Origin: an uncultured Oscillibacter sp.
GTDB taxonomy: Bacteria; Bacillota; Clostridia; Oscillospirales; Oscillospiraceae
Assembly (NCBI GenBank): GCA_910585165.1
Contig: CAJUBX010000018.1
Location: forward strand, 1-29,167
Direction: 5' to 3'
DNA length: 29,167 nt
Made by a program: the position numbers and the translations under genes. This document shows positions 1-7,023 of this stretch, one piece after another. Position 1 is the stretch's first letter. Each line of letters begins with the position of its first letter. The notes under the pieces are model-generated. The model was not told the origin of the DNA. It ran no database searches and saw only the letters and a program-made list of their open reading frames with translations.

Positions 1-331
1 GCACCCACGCGAACCGGCCCGGCGAATAATCGCCCAGCAACCTTTCCCGCTCCGACAATGTGTGAATGATTTCTTCCACGGGGACGCAATCGACAATTTC
101 CACAGTTCCAACCACAGCGCCGCGCGGCAAGTCTGTTTTTCCGCCGATTGCCCCCATAAGCGCCCAAAAGTCACGATCTGAAAGGCTCTTTGTTGCGCGT
201 ATTTCATCCAGTTTCCCAGCGTGGACCGCTACCCGGCCTCGAATGTGGGTTCTGCGTGGGCGGGTTTCATACTGTTTCAGTCCCGCCGTGATCGCGTATG
301 CGTAAGGCTGATAAACCGTAAAGGCTTTCAT
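1..331 (-). CDS. ASCH-domain protein (3' end cut by window edge)
   Basis: The reading frame opens at an ATG at 331-329 and stays open to the window edge, giving about 110 residues with no stop. The N-terminus (MKAFTVYQPYAYAITAGLKQ, then YETRPRR) matches the ASCH pattern: a 'QPxA..I..G.K..E.R' segment, then 'RGRVAVHAG', and later 'GAVVGTVEIVDC'. ASCH domains have a PUA-like RNA-binding fold and are common in phages; some act on modified nucleosides, but the substrate here is unknown. The start overlaps the stop of the adenine methyltransferase gene as ATGA (331-328), so the two are probably translationally coupled. The C-terminus lies outside the window. Confidence 0.8.
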   Translation of the reverse strand, partial: MKAFTVYQPYAYAITAGLKQYETRPRRTHIRGRVAVHAGKLDEIRATKSLSDRDFWALMGAIGGKTDLPRGAVVGTVEIVDCVPVEEIIHTLSERERLLGDYSPGRFAWV

Positions 332-783
332 TTTTCATCCCGCTTTCCGTTGTATATAACAACCATTGAAGGGAAAGGCGCTGGCGGGTATGCGTTCCCT
401 TCTTCGTCCGTGAAGTGTAAGCGCCCCCGCACAAAGCGGATTTCTGCGCGTCCGTAAATGTATTCGTGGAAGTATGCTGTATCTGTTCTGGCCGGAATCA
501 GCAAAACAACGGTTGCGCCTCCCTGCGCTTCCTCATACGCTTTGCGAACCCACTTCCCGATTTCCCGCCCATACGGCGGGTTGCAGAATACAGCACCCCC
601 CCCCGCAAGGTTCCACGGGCTTTTCAGCCCATCCGTTTCCGGCGTGTAGTATTTCGGACATTTCGCGCTTTTATCACTTGCCGCCGCGTCCAGCGCAAAA
701 TTAAATTCCGCGTTCAGCCGGTCAAAGAATCCCTGCGGCGTGCAATAGTTCATTTTCTTACTGCTTAACAGCGCCGCGTTCAT
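328..783 (-). CDS. Phage-type DNA N6-adenine methyltransferase (Dam family)
   Basis: This 151-residue protein carries the adenine methyltransferase catalytic motif NPPY at residues 68-71 (FCNPPYGREIGKW). The N-terminal 'YCTPQGFFDRLNAEF' and 'LDAAAS' segments are typical of the short phage Dam family (PF05869). It is expected to methylate adenine in element DNA using SAM, perhaps against host restriction; the recognition sequence cannot be read from the gene. The ATG at 783 has a good ribosome binding site (AAAGGAGG, 7-nt spacer), so it is preferred over Met11. No endonuclease partner is seen next to it, which favours an orphan methylase. Confidence 0.88.
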   Translation of the reverse strand: MNAALLSSKKMNYCTPQGFFDRLNAEFNFALDAAASDKSAKCPKYYTPETDGLKSPWNLAGGGAVFCNPPYGREIGKWVRKAYEEAQGGATVVLLIPARTDTAYFHEYIYGRAEIRFVRGRLHFTDEEGNAYPPAPFPSMVVIYNGKRDEK

Positions 784-967
784 TTTGCCGCCTCCTTTCC
801 TTGTCCCGCTCCAACACGGGCCGTAGGGCGTTCATGGCTTCCAGTTGCCTTTTCATCTGGTTTACGGGAACCGCCGCCCGCTTAACGCTTCTTCCGGCGC
901 TTGCGGCGGGCTTGCTTCGCCTTGATCTGTCGCCACCGGGGCGTAACTTCTTCTTCCGCTTTGCCAT
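758..967 (-). CDS. Small basic protein, unknown function
   Basis: This 69-residue, very Lys/Arg-rich protein (MAKRKKKLRPGGDRSRRSK at the start) has no recognised domain. Its 5' part overlaps the 3' end of the gene at 882-1397 by 86 nt in another frame, and its 3' end overlaps the methyltransferase start by 26 nt. An AGGAGG-like site lies about 12 nt upstream of the ATG, which supports a real gene. The basic N-terminus falls where the overlapping gene encodes a basic tail, so part of its charge may only reflect shared codons. A shorter form from an internal Met (856) is possible. Confidence 0.5.
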   Translation of the reverse strand: MAKRKKKLRPGGDRSRRSKPAASAGRSVKRAAVPVNQMKRQLEAMNALRPVLERDKERRRQNERGAVKQ

Positions 968-1397
968 CGTCTGCGGGTTCCTCCTTCCGCTCTTCCTTCT
1001 GTTCTTCCTGAATCACGGCCAGTTCTTCCACGTCCTCCGGCCAGAAGATGAAGGTTGCGCCGGGGTCATACTCTCCGGCTTCCCAGACCTTTTCAAAAGC
1101 GGCCCTGTTGTCCTTATAGCGGGGGAACGGGTGTGTCTGTTCGGCCCAATACGTGGCTTCTTTCACCTGTTCGTCAACGCTCTTTTCCCAGCTTAAAACG
1201 TGGTAGTCCGTCCCGCCGTCGTATTCCCACTGGGAAAGGTGCATTGTCAGCCCGTCGAACAGGTCAAGGGACTTTTTCACGGTTTCCAGTTCCCGGTATG
1301 TAAGGCCCTGCCCCTTGTACCGTTCCCGCAGTTCCGCAATGCTCTTCCCGCCCGTATGGAGGCGGCAAAGCGTGATTCTGGGCTTGTATCCTGCCAT
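882..1397 (-). CDS. Hypothetical element protein with charged C-terminal tail
   Basis: This 171-residue protein is not recognised. Residues 1 to about 120 look globular (CRLHTGGKSIAELRERYKGQ; several Trp and Tyr residues; FIFWPEDVEELAVI). They are followed by an acidic stretch rich in Glu and a final very basic tail ending ARRKRRKKR, a layout seen in nucleic-acid-binding or scaffold proteins. A GGAAGGAG site precedes the ATG. It lies in the minus-strand run between two other small unknown genes. Confidence 0.72.
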   Translation of the reverse strand: MAGYKPRITLCRLHTGGKSIAELRERYKGQGLTYRELETVKKSLDLFDGLTMHLSQWEYDGGTDYHVLSWEKSVDEQVKEATYWAEQTHPFPRYKDNRAAFEKVWEAGEYDPGATFIFWPEDVEELAVIQEEQKEERKEEPADDGKAEEEVTPRWRQIKAKQARRKRRKKR

Positions 1398-1399
1398 TG

Positions 1400-1612
1400 T
1401 TACCGCTCCTTCCTGTAAACTGTAAGAATAGCCCCCTGCGGCACCGGCTCCCCGTAAACGCCGCCCAGCGTGAAGCCGGGGACAATCTCAACGTCATACC
1501 CTGCCGCCGTCAGGCCGTCCACCACGGCGCGGGAAACATCATCGTTATTTACCTTGAAGCGGTCAAACAGCACACGGGCCGTTCCCGGCTCCCGCTCGAT
1601 TTGGTTATTCAT
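1400..1612 (-). CDS. Small hypothetical element protein (70 aa)
   Basis: This 70-residue protein has a mixed, soluble-looking composition (RVLFDRFKVNNDDVSRAVVD, then GYDVEIVPGFTLGG). No family is recognised. The ATG has an AAGGAGG site at 8-nt spacing. It overlaps the end of the upstream membrane protein by 8 nt and stops 2 nt before the next start, as expected inside a tightly packed operon. Confidence 0.68.
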   Translation of the reverse strand: MNNQIEREPGTARVLFDRFKVNNDDVSRAVVDGLTAAGYDVEIVPGFTLGGVYGEPVPQGAILTVYRKER

Positions 1613-1841
1613 CGTTCAGTCCTCCTTCTTCCTGCTGGCCTCGCATAGCCGCCGCCGTGTCCCCTCTGGTTGCGTTCTCGATCTCCACCCGGCGAACGCC
1701 GCCCATAGTATAGACAGCAACCTTTCTATTCTGCTTGCAGGCTTTCACCAGTTCCGCCGCGCCGTTCAGGACCACGGCCACCAGCACCAGAAAGCCCGCC
1801 CAAACCCAAAAACTCGAAAAGATAAACCGCAAAAATTCCAT
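1605..1841 (-). CDS. Small single-pass membrane protein
   Basis: This 78-residue protein has one hydrophobic segment at about residues 6-28 (FIFSSFWVWAGFLVLVAVVL) followed by a hydrophilic tail ending in acidic residues. An N-terminal anchor with a cytoplasmic tail is the simplest reading. A GGAAAAGGAG site precedes the ATG. No family is recognised; small membrane proteins of this kind are frequent in phage and conjugative modules. Confidence 0.68.
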   Translation of the reverse strand: MEFLRFIFSSFWVWAGFLVLVAVVLNGAAELVKACKQNRKVAVYTMGGVRRVEIENATRGDTAAAMRGQQEEGGLNDE

Positions 1842-1843
1842 GC

Positions 1844-2299
1844 TTATTTCTCCTTTTCCGCCGCGTTCATGCGCTTAACCTCTGCCAGCGCTGTTTTATA
1901 ATCGTCGTACAGCTTCCGGGTTTTCCCGTATTCCTCGACTTCCATTGTGTCGAAAAACTCACTTCGTACCGTGAACGTACTTCCTGCGCTCCATTCGCTT
2001 CCCGCGTTTGTCTTTTTGAAAGTCAGTGTAATTCTGGGCTTGTTATAAAGTCCCGGTTCCACCTGTACGCTTTTCAGGCTCCATTTCCCCACGGAATAAA
2101 CCGTTTTGCTTCCAACAACTTCCTTTTCTCTCCAATTCCCTTTACAGCGCGGGCAAATATACTCTTCGCCTTTTATGCGGACTCTCCCGGTATTGTCGCA
2201 GGCCACACACGGCGCAAATACCTTCTTTTCCTTGCTTTCCACCGTGTAATACTCCCGGTCCCATTCAATCGGGAAAGCGGCCTTGATTTCAATATTCAC
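1844..2299 (-). CDS. Zinc-ribbon protein, unknown function
   Basis: This protein of about 151 residues has two CxxC pairs at residues 31/34 and 49/52 (CVACDNTG and CPRCKG). This is a DnaJ-like zinc-finger pattern likely to bind one zinc ion. The rest is rich in beta-type sequence. The frame could open at GTG 2305, but the AAAGGAG site is only 2-3 nt from that codon and about 8 nt from the GTG at 2299, so 2299 is preferred. The gene overlaps the upstream zinc-ribbon gene by 11 nt. Its binding partner is unknown. Confidence 0.68.
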   Translation of the reverse strand: MNIEIKAAFPIEWDREYYTVESKEKKVFAPCVACDNTGRVRIKGEEYICPRCKGNWREKEVVGSKTVYSVGKWSLKSVQVEPGLYNKPRITLTFKKTNAGSEWSAGSTFTVRSEFFDTMEVEEYGKTRKLYDDYKTALAEVKRMNAAEKEK

Positions 2300-2528
2300 G
2301 TCCACTTCTCCTTTCCAGCCGTTCAGCTATGTTCAAAATCCCTTGCAGGGCTTCTTTTATGTTTCCGTCCGTTTCTGCGGTAATGGACAGAACCGCCGCA
2401 ATGTCCCGCAGTTCTTCCGCCGCCGATACTTCCGCCGAACCAGCGCCCGCCGCCTTCATGCAGGCCGGGCACAGTTCCAGCGTTTCGGGAATCTTCCCGC
2501 CGCAGTTCGGGCACTTCTTACGGTTCAT
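2289..2528 (-). CDS. Short zinc-ribbon protein
   Basis: This 79-residue protein begins MNRKKCPNCGGKIPE and has paired cysteines at 6/9 and 20/23 (CPNC and CPAC), a classic zinc ribbon. A helical, mildly acidic C-terminal half follows (AEELRDIAAVL, later LNIAERLERR). A longer frame reaches back to 2627, but the ATG at 2528 overlaps the upstream stop as ATGA and fits the operon spacing, so it is chosen. The role is unknown. Confidence 0.7.
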   Translation of the reverse strand: MNRKKCPNCGGKIPETLELCPACMKAAGAGSAEVSAAEELRDIAAVLSITAETDGNIKEALQGILNIAERLERRSGREY

Positions 2529-2821
2529 ACCGGCACCCCAAAAATGACATAGGTTCCGGCCATCAGCGCACCGATCAGCCAAAACAGCCACGCAACCAGA
2601 AGGACCGCCGCCGTAAATTTCAACCACCCGGCCACCCGCAGGGCGGCTTTCCCCGCCTTCACCCGCAGGACGGCGCGGCGTACCTTCTTCTGCTGTTCCT
2701 CTGGGCCGTTGTTCAGATCATAGCGTGCGGCGCGCTCTGCCCGGCTTACGCGCGGGCCGAACTCCTTCGTGATCGTGAACAGCACCCAATACAGAACCAC
2801 GATAACCTCCGCAATCCTCAC
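2525..2821 (-). CDS. Small membrane protein (98 aa)
   Basis: This 98-residue protein starts at GTG 2821, where AAAGGAG lies 9 nt upstream and the GTG overlaps the previous stop (GTGA). There is a hydrophobic N-terminal stretch (IAEVIVVLYWVLFTI), a charged middle, and a longer hydrophobic segment near the C-terminus at about residues 68-95 (AVLLVAWLFWLIGALM). Two membrane passes are likely. No family is recognised. Confidence 0.66.
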   Translation of the reverse strand: MRIAEVIVVLYWVLFTITKEFGPRVSRAERAARYDLNNGPEEQQKKVRRAVLRVKAGKAALRVAGWLKFTAAVLLVAWLFWLIGALMAGTYVIFGVPV

Positions 2822-3003
2822 CTTCTCCCGCTCCTTTCCTCTGGAATCCGCAGGGACAGCATTTTTTCACGAACCAGCTTGTCCACCACGCGCCCCGGCG
2901 TTTTCAGGCCGGACAGGACCGCCAAACGGTCCAGATTGTAGGAAGTCTGCGGCAATACCCGAATGGACCGCTTGTATTTGTGAAGCCCTTTCCGCTTACT
3001 CAT
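2818..3003 (-). CDS. Small basic protein, ribbon-helix-helix-like
   Basis: This 61-residue protein starts at ATG 3003, chosen because AAAGGAGG lies 7 nt upstream; a longer frame to 3063 lacks such a site. The sequence has a basic N-terminus, a short strand-like segment (RSIRVLPQTSYNLDRLAVLS) and a helical second half (RVVDKLVREKML). This resembles small ribbon-helix-helix DNA-binding proteins, but the match is by pattern only. It overlaps the neighbouring gene by 8 nt upstream and 4 nt downstream. Confidence 0.6.
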   Translation of the reverse strand: MSKRKGLHKYKRSIRVLPQTSYNLDRLAVLSGLKTPGRVVDKLVREKMLSLRIPEERSGRR

Positions 3004-3235
3004 TTTCCGCCTCCTTTCGGTCATACAAGGGCAAATAGCCCAGCCAATTTCGATTAAGAACATACGCTTCCGGCTCTTCTCCCGCTCGAACCGGCTTTTT
3101 TATTTTCTTGCAGGCCGTAGCGCTCAACAGGCCCTTTGGAATCTCGCTGTACGATCTATACAGCGGCTTTCCCGTCGCTTCCGCCTCTTTGCGGCGTAGT
3201 GAAACTGTCATTCTTTCCGCAGGCGCTTTATACAT
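2996..3235 (-). CDS. Small hypothetical element protein (79 aa)
   Basis: This 79-residue protein is not recognised. It is basic and fairly rich in aromatic residues (PLYRSYSEIPKGLL, then NRNWLGYLPLYDRKE). The ATG at 3235 has GGAGG at 7-nt spacing; Met9 is an alternative start. It overlaps recU upstream by 8 nt and the ribbon-helix-helix-like gene downstream by 8 nt, so it is probably part of the same transcript. Confidence 0.6.
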   Translation of the reverse strand: MYKAPAERMTVSLRRKEAEATGKPLYRSYSEIPKGLLSATACKKIKKPVRAGEEPEAYVLNRNWLGYLPLYDRKEAENE

Positions 3236-3818
3236 GGCCGTTCCTCCACCTGTCCGGGGAACAGTCCGCGCCCTTTATCCAGCGCCCGCCAATTTGGGCC
3301 ACATAGTCCAGAAAGAGGACCGAACCGTTGAACTTCACGCGGAAGGTTTTCAGATCGTCCGCCGTTACATACTTTCGCCCATACAGGTTCTTCATATCGT
3401 CCCATATCGGCCACGGCACAAAGAAGAAGTTGTTCTGAATCCCGGCGCAAACCCCCGCAAGCGCTCCGCGCTCATGGTGTAATTGAAGGCGCTTCGCCTG
3501 TTCTTCCGTTACAGCCTCTTTCTTCAAGCGGTCCGTGGTGGTGTACTTCGCTTCAAACACGATGGAGCGCCCGCCGTCCAAGGTCCCTTGAAAGTCCGGC
3601 TGTGCGTGGGCTGTAAACCGGCCCGAAAACGTCCCATCCTTCCTGTTCTTCGCTGTCACCCTGAACGGCTCCGGGGTCTTTTCGATCTCCGCCCGTCCCT
3701 GCTGGGAGTACAGGACGCAGGCACTCTTTATGTAGTCCTCGAAAGAATGGCCCTGCGCGTTGTTTACCGCGTTCTGGTATTGCTGGGCGGCGGCGCGCTG
3801 GCTCTTATGAACCGCCAT
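3228..3818 (-). CDS. recU: RecU-family Holliday junction resolvase
   Basis: This 196-residue protein, normal for RecU, has the family's nuclease residues: 'GHSFEDYI' with Glu27, then 'PDFQGTL' with Asp75, and 'FEAK' with Glu89 and Lys91, the metal-binding D-E-K set of the PD-(D/E)XK fold. A Q/H-rich helix (EQAKRLQLHHERG) and a 'FFFVPWP' segment also fit. RecU cuts four-way junctions during recombination. Phage and element copies are common and process replication or recombination intermediates, so this is likely the element's own copy. The ATG has GAAGGAG about 9 nt upstream. Confidence 0.9.
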   Translation of the reverse strand: MAVHKSQRAAAQQYQNAVNNAQGHSFEDYIKSACVLYSQQGRAEIEKTPEPFRVTAKNRKDGTFSGRFTAHAQPDFQGTLDGGRSIVFEAKYTTTDRLKKEAVTEEQAKRLQLHHERGALAGVCAGIQNNFFFVPWPIWDDMKNLYGRKYVTADDLKTFRVKFNGSVLFLDYVAQIGGRWIKGADCSPDRWRNGHV

Positions 3819-4047
3819 TGTTCACCACTCCTTCCGCTTCTCGTTCATAGTCATATAGCCGCCCAAGGACAAGTTCAATTCCCCGGCGCGGGCGCGGCTC
3901 CCCGCCTGCGCCCTGAACTGTATACCGTTCGAGCGGGCGGCGCTGGTTTTCCAGTTCATACAGCCGCCGAACCGCCACGTCATAACCACCGCGCGCGGCA
4001 AGCGCCCCTTCCGGCGTATAGAACACGATCTTTTCCGGGTCCGCCAT
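3805..4047 (-). CDS. Small hypothetical element protein (80 aa)
   Basis: This 80-residue protein begins MADPEKIVFYTPEGALAARG and is rich in Arg and Glu, with a helical C-terminal half (ELVLGRLYDYEREAEG). Earlier in-frame Met codons exist, but the ATG at 4047 has GGGAGG upstream and its A is the last base of the previous gene's stop (TAATG), so this start is preferred. No family is recognised. It overlaps the recU start by 14 nt. Confidence 0.65.
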   Translation of the reverse strand: MADPEKIVFYTPEGALAARGGYDVAVRRLYELENQRRPLERYTVQGAGGEPRPRRGIELVLGRLYDYEREAEGVVNNGGS

Positions 4048-4211
4048 TATTGCCCGCCTCCCTCTGGAATCTCCCATGAATACGGTTCCGCGCAACACAT
4101 GGCATAGAACGGGCACTTGTGGCATGAATCATCTTCCGTTCTGCGGTTACAGATTTCTTTCAGGACCGCCGCCGCCTGATACATTGCCCGCAGTTCTTCT
4201 TTTTCGTCCAA
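4047..4211 (-). CDS. Cys-rich 54-aa protein with TTG start
   Basis: This short gene opens at TTG 4211, with a strong AAGGAGG site upstream, and ends in TAA sharing one base with the next ATG. The 54 residues include a Cys/His cluster (CHKCPFYAMCC) that could bind a metal, preceded by a helical segment (EELRAMYQAAAVLKEIC). It fills what would otherwise be an empty gap in an operon with almost no spacing, which supports it as real. It is missed when only ATG starts or long frames are counted. The function is unknown. Confidence 0.62.
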   Translation of the reverse strand: MDEKEELRAMYQAAAVLKEICNRRTEDDSCHKCPFYAMCCAEPYSWEIPEGGGQ

Positions 4212-4225
4212 CGCTTAAACCTCCT

Positions 4226-4768
4226 TCACTGGCCCGAACCGTCCCCCAACGCTTTTGTCAGCGTGTGGCGCTCCATTCCTTCCGCCATCAAAGAGGCTTT
4301 CAGCGCTTCTTCCTTCTCTTTGGGGGTCAGTTCTTCCCATTCCTTCGCATTGACGCTGGAAGGGAACAGGCCGTTTTTGCTGTAAAATGCGTACAGAAAC
4401 ACTTCCATTTCCTTTTTCGCGGCTTCATAGAAAAAGGCGTGGTTCGCTTCAATCTCCACCTTCTCCGCCGCCGTACATTCCACGCCCAGCTTCTTCCGCT
4501 TCCTGTTGGTGTATGCGCCGACGCACCCGCAGGCTTGTTTTCCTGTAACTGTGTAAATGATCTGGGCCAGAATCCGGCGTTCTAATTCGTCATGGTATAC
4601 GAACCACGCCGTTTCCACCCGCTCATTTTCAAGGTCTGCTTCTGTCAGGTTGTATTTCTCCATCAGGCGGGCCAGCAAAGCGCGGGCGTTGTCCCGCTCC
4701 CCTCTGTCCCCACGCTCTGCAAGGGCTTGAACGTGCTTGATCTTCTGCAAAAGTTCTTCCTGTGTCAT
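4226..4768 (-). CDS. DUF2786-domain protein
   Basis: This 180-residue protein starts at ATG 4768 (AAAGGAGG upstream, and ATGA overlap with the previous gene). The first 45 residues (KIKHVQALAERGD, RDNARALLARLMEKYNLTE) match DUF2786, a short helical domain found at the N-terminus of phage and plasmid proteins. The C-terminal part (GACGCVGAY-like region, then VEIEANHAFFYEAAKKEME) has the look of the domain that often follows it. The biochemical role of the family is not established. Confidence 0.75.
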   Translation of the reverse strand: MTQEELLQKIKHVQALAERGDRGERDNARALLARLMEKYNLTEADLENERVETAWFVYHDELERRILAQIIYTVTGKQACGCVGAYTNRKRKKLGVECTAAEKVEIEANHAFFYEAAKKEMEVFLYAFYSKNGLFPSSVNAKEWEELTPKEKEEALKASLMAEGMERHTLTKALGDGSGQ

Positions 4769-5721
4769 TGGTGCAACCTCCTTTCTTTGTGCCGGTTCAG
4801 GTATTCCGCCCAGCTTTCTTTCAGATAGCACCGGCCATATACGAACCGCTGGGCAAACTCCTTTTGAAGCGCGTTCGGCATTATGCCCTTTCGCGGGTTT
4901 CGCTCAGGCTGTGCGTAAAGGCTGATTCCCTTTAGGTGCTTTAGCTGTTCCACCCGGAAGGCGGCGTTCTCCAAATCATCCGTTACCAGCATATATATAA
5001 ACAGCCGGTAAGGCTTTACACCATGCTTTTCCAGAAGGGCGGCGGCGTTCAAGATCGCTTCAATTTGTGGGGTTTGATCGCAACTAAAGCGAATAAACCG
5101 TATCCATGTAAGGCGGGCCAGAATCCCCGCTATTCGATCATCTACAAGCCGCGCGTCCATGCCTTGATTCAGGTCTATTTCGTAGCCGCTCCCAATCAGG
5201 CTTTCAAGCTGTGAAATCCCGTATTCGCAGGAAAGAATATTGTTGTCCATCAACACAAGTTTCTTGCTGTCCGGGCGCACAATGTCCTTCCATGCCCTGT
5301 ACGGCCTTACCTGTCCTTCCTTCTGCGGCACCACGCACCAACGGCAACGATTAGGGCACCCGCGCGTTAAAAAACCTATGGCATAATCACAAGCCGGGTA
5401 AATGCTGTAATCGGGAAAAGCCGCGTCAATTTCCGGGTCTAATTCCTGATTCAGCGGAATATCTGTGTACCCTGTACCGCCTCGAATGGCCCAGTCCGGC
5501 AAGTACGGATTTTCTTCCGTGAAATCAAATACCTTGCTTGAATAGATTTTGTCGAACCGTTCCGTCAGCATAGGGTCCCACCATTCCACCGTATCACCCC
5601 GGCCTTTGTGGTAAGCTGATATTTTCATAAGCGCATAGTTTGGGAAGGCGGCTTTGCTGGTTCGCCGCTTCCGTCTCTGCGCGTAAGGGTCTTTGTCTGC
5701 GTCGTGCAAGCCGATAATCAC
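4765..5721 (-). CDS. Radical SAM protein of the mobile element
   Basis: This 318-residue protein contains the radical SAM cluster motif CPNRCRWC (C122, C126, C129), which holds a 4Fe-4S cluster that cleaves SAM. It is preceded by 'GFLTRG', as in B12-binding and MiaB-like radical SAM enzymes. An N-terminal segment of about 110 residues and a C-terminal TIM-barrel-like half (MDNNILSC, DLNQGMDARL) complete it. The GTG start at 5721 has AAGGAGG 7 nt upstream. The substrate is unknown; related proteins are recurrent in Firmicute phages and integrative elements. Its place after the replication protein and before RecU suggests a nucleic-acid or nucleotide-related role, but this is inference. Confidence 0.85.
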   Translation of the reverse strand: MIIGLHDADKDPYAQRRKRRTSKAAFPNYALMKISAYHKGRGDTVEWWDPMLTERFDKIYSSKVFDFTEENPYLPDWAIRGGTGYTDIPLNQELDPEIDAAFPDYSIYPACDYAIGFLTRGCPNRCRWCVVPQKEGQVRPYRAWKDIVRPDSKKLVLMDNNILSCEYGISQLESLIGSGYEIDLNQGMDARLVDDRIAGILARLTWIRFIRFSCDQTPQIEAILNAAALLEKHGVKPYRLFIYMLVTDDLENAAFRVEQLKHLKGISLYAQPERNPRKGIMPNALQKEFAQRFVYGRCYLKESWAEYLNRHKERRLHQ

Positions 5722-5737
5722 GGCCCCGCCTCCTTCC

Positions 5738-6556
5738 TCAACACTTCCGCCGCATTGTCAGATAGAAATACCACCCGGACTGTTCCACATATTGCCGTTC
5801 ACTGTCCACCAGTTCCCAGCCCCTATACTTCTTTTCCCAGAAGTTCCGGTATTCCTCCGAATCAGAGGGAAGTTTTGCGATTTTTTCAAGCTGGTTTCGG
5901 GTATACTTGCCATCGTTCGGCCCCCTGTGCCACGGCTTTTCCAAGTTCTGCGATTGCGTCCAATGCTTCTTTCCCGCCGAATCCTGCACCATGTAACCGG
6001 CCATATTCGCAATACCCTTTTTGTTCGGCTTCAAGCGGTCCGCGTTGGCCCAGCCAAACATAACCGCAGGGCGTTTTTGCTTCTTCGATTCCTTGACTTT
6101 CCACCATAGGGCTTCCACTTCGTCCCGGTCCAGCCCGCCGTTCATCAAAATATGATGGTGGATTCTGTGCGTTCCCTTCTTCTTCCGGCCCATCTGCGTT
6201 ATCAGAAGGTATTTCAGCGGGGGAAGGCCGCGTTTCTTCCGCAGATAGGCCACCCGCCGCAGGAAGTTTATTGCGTTCTTCACGGCTTCTTCGTATGTAT
6301 CCGGCAAAAACTCCGGGGCGTAAGTCAAGTGAACGGCAAGGTCCCCTTCTCCAAAATTGCTGTTGGCAAGCTGGATAAAATACCGTTTTGCCCGCTTGTC
6401 GTTTAAGTTCTTCTGTTTGGGTTCGGAAACCCGCTTTTTCTTCCCTCGCTTTCCTCTTACGGCCTTCTGTTGGTTCCCGGTATACGGGAATATCTCAGGG
6501 GCCAAATAGTCATTCCCGCAATGAATCACCTTTTCACGCATGAAGGATTTTTTCAC
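5738..6556 (-). CDS. HUH-type rolling-circle replication/relaxase-like protein
   Basis: This 272-residue, basic protein has three ordered motifs typical of HUH endonucleases: a hydrophobic strand 'LAVHLTY' near residue 75, 'HRIHHHIL' with the metal-binding histidines at about 133-135, and 'NMAGYMV' with the candidate nucleophile Tyr188. Such proteins nick one strand at an origin and start rolling-circle replication or transfer. The GTG at 6556 is chosen because AAAGGAG lies 7-8 nt upstream; a TTG at 6574 has no site and the first ATG (6541) is poorly spaced. An inverted repeat 100-150 bp upstream is a candidate origin. The family assignment rests on motifs only. Confidence 0.78.
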   Translation of the reverse strand: MKKSFMREKVIHCGNDYLAPEIFPYTGNQQKAVRGKRGKKKRVSEPKQKNLNDKRAKRYFIQLANSNFGEGDLAVHLTYAPEFLPDTYEEAVKNAINFLRRVAYLRKKRGLPPLKYLLITQMGRKKKGTHRIHHHILMNGGLDRDEVEALWWKVKESKKQKRPAVMFGWANADRLKPNKKGIANMAGYMVQDSAGKKHWTQSQNLEKPWHRGPNDGKYTRNQLEKIAKLPSDSEEYRNFWEKKYRGWELVDSERQYVEQSGWYFYLTMRRKC

Positions 6557-6654
6557 GGCCCGATCTCCTTTCAAGGAATGGCCGTAATGGGTTTATGTTG
6601 GAGCGGGACAGCGCCCGCGCCGGTCCTCTTGAAAATGTGTGCTTCCCAATCAGG

Positions 6655-6707
6655 GCAAAGGGGGGAAAGGGTTCCTAACCTGCGCCCCCTCCCTTTCCCC
6701 CCTTTGC
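6655..6707. repeat. Perfect 17-bp inverted repeat, candidate origin hairpin
   Basis: Arms at 6655-6671 (GCAAAGGGGGGAAAGGG) and 6691-6707 are perfect reverse complements around a 19-nt loop. The purine and pyrimidine runs are extreme. It lies just upstream of the HUH replication gene, where double-strand origins or nick sites are often found. It has no U-tract that would make it a clear terminator. Origin function is inferred from position and shape only. Confidence 0.6.
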
Positions 6708-6870
6708 AATCCCCCCATACCCTCGGCGGCGCAAAGAAGAGAAAAGAAAACGTGTGGTTTAGAGGCGCACCCCGGAACGCCCGTTCTGTTCTTCCGTAAG
6801 GCTTACTTTTCGCGGCAAGAATAATACCCATTACAAGCCCGCACGCCGCCGAAATAGGCGGCTTGATCTC

Positions 6871-6899
6871 TTGACTTTTGCCGCGTGTTTTGCTATACT
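6871..6899 (+). promoter_or_regulatory. Sigma-A promoter for a short RNA
   Basis: TTGACT (6871-6876), a 17-bp spacer and TATACT (6894-6899) form a near-consensus promoter. Transcription would start near 6906 and meet a strong terminator about 80 nt later, with no coding frame between. Confidence 0.75.
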
Positions 6900-6905
6900 A
6901 TTTAC

Positions 6906-6988
6906 AGGTTTTATAGTTGTTTTTCACGGCAAAATCTTTTGAAAACCGCCCTGCGCCTGCTGTCGGAAGCGTGCGCAGGGCGGTTTTT
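6906..6988 (+). ncRNA. Candidate short regulatory RNA (about 83 nt)
   Basis: The interval between the promoter at 6871-6899 and the end of the U-tract at 6988 would yield an RNA of about 83 nt, half of which is the terminator stem. It runs opposite to the replication operon. If minus-strand transcripts from the right cross this region, the RNA would be antisense to the leader of the replication gene, as in countertranscribed RNAs that set plasmid copy number. The promoter and terminator are seen directly; the role is inference. Confidence 0.5.
6942..6988 (+). terminator. Strong intrinsic terminator, possibly bidirectional
   Basis: A perfect 15-bp stem (AAAACCGCCCTGCGC at 6942-6956 with its complement at 6973-6987) around a 16-nt loop is followed by a T-run at 6984-6988. 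The A-run on the left would give a U-run on the minus strand, so it may stop both directions. Confidence 0.85.
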
Positions 6989-7023
6989 CATGTTCTGTTG
7001 TCGAATTGCATTTTCTTTCCCCG

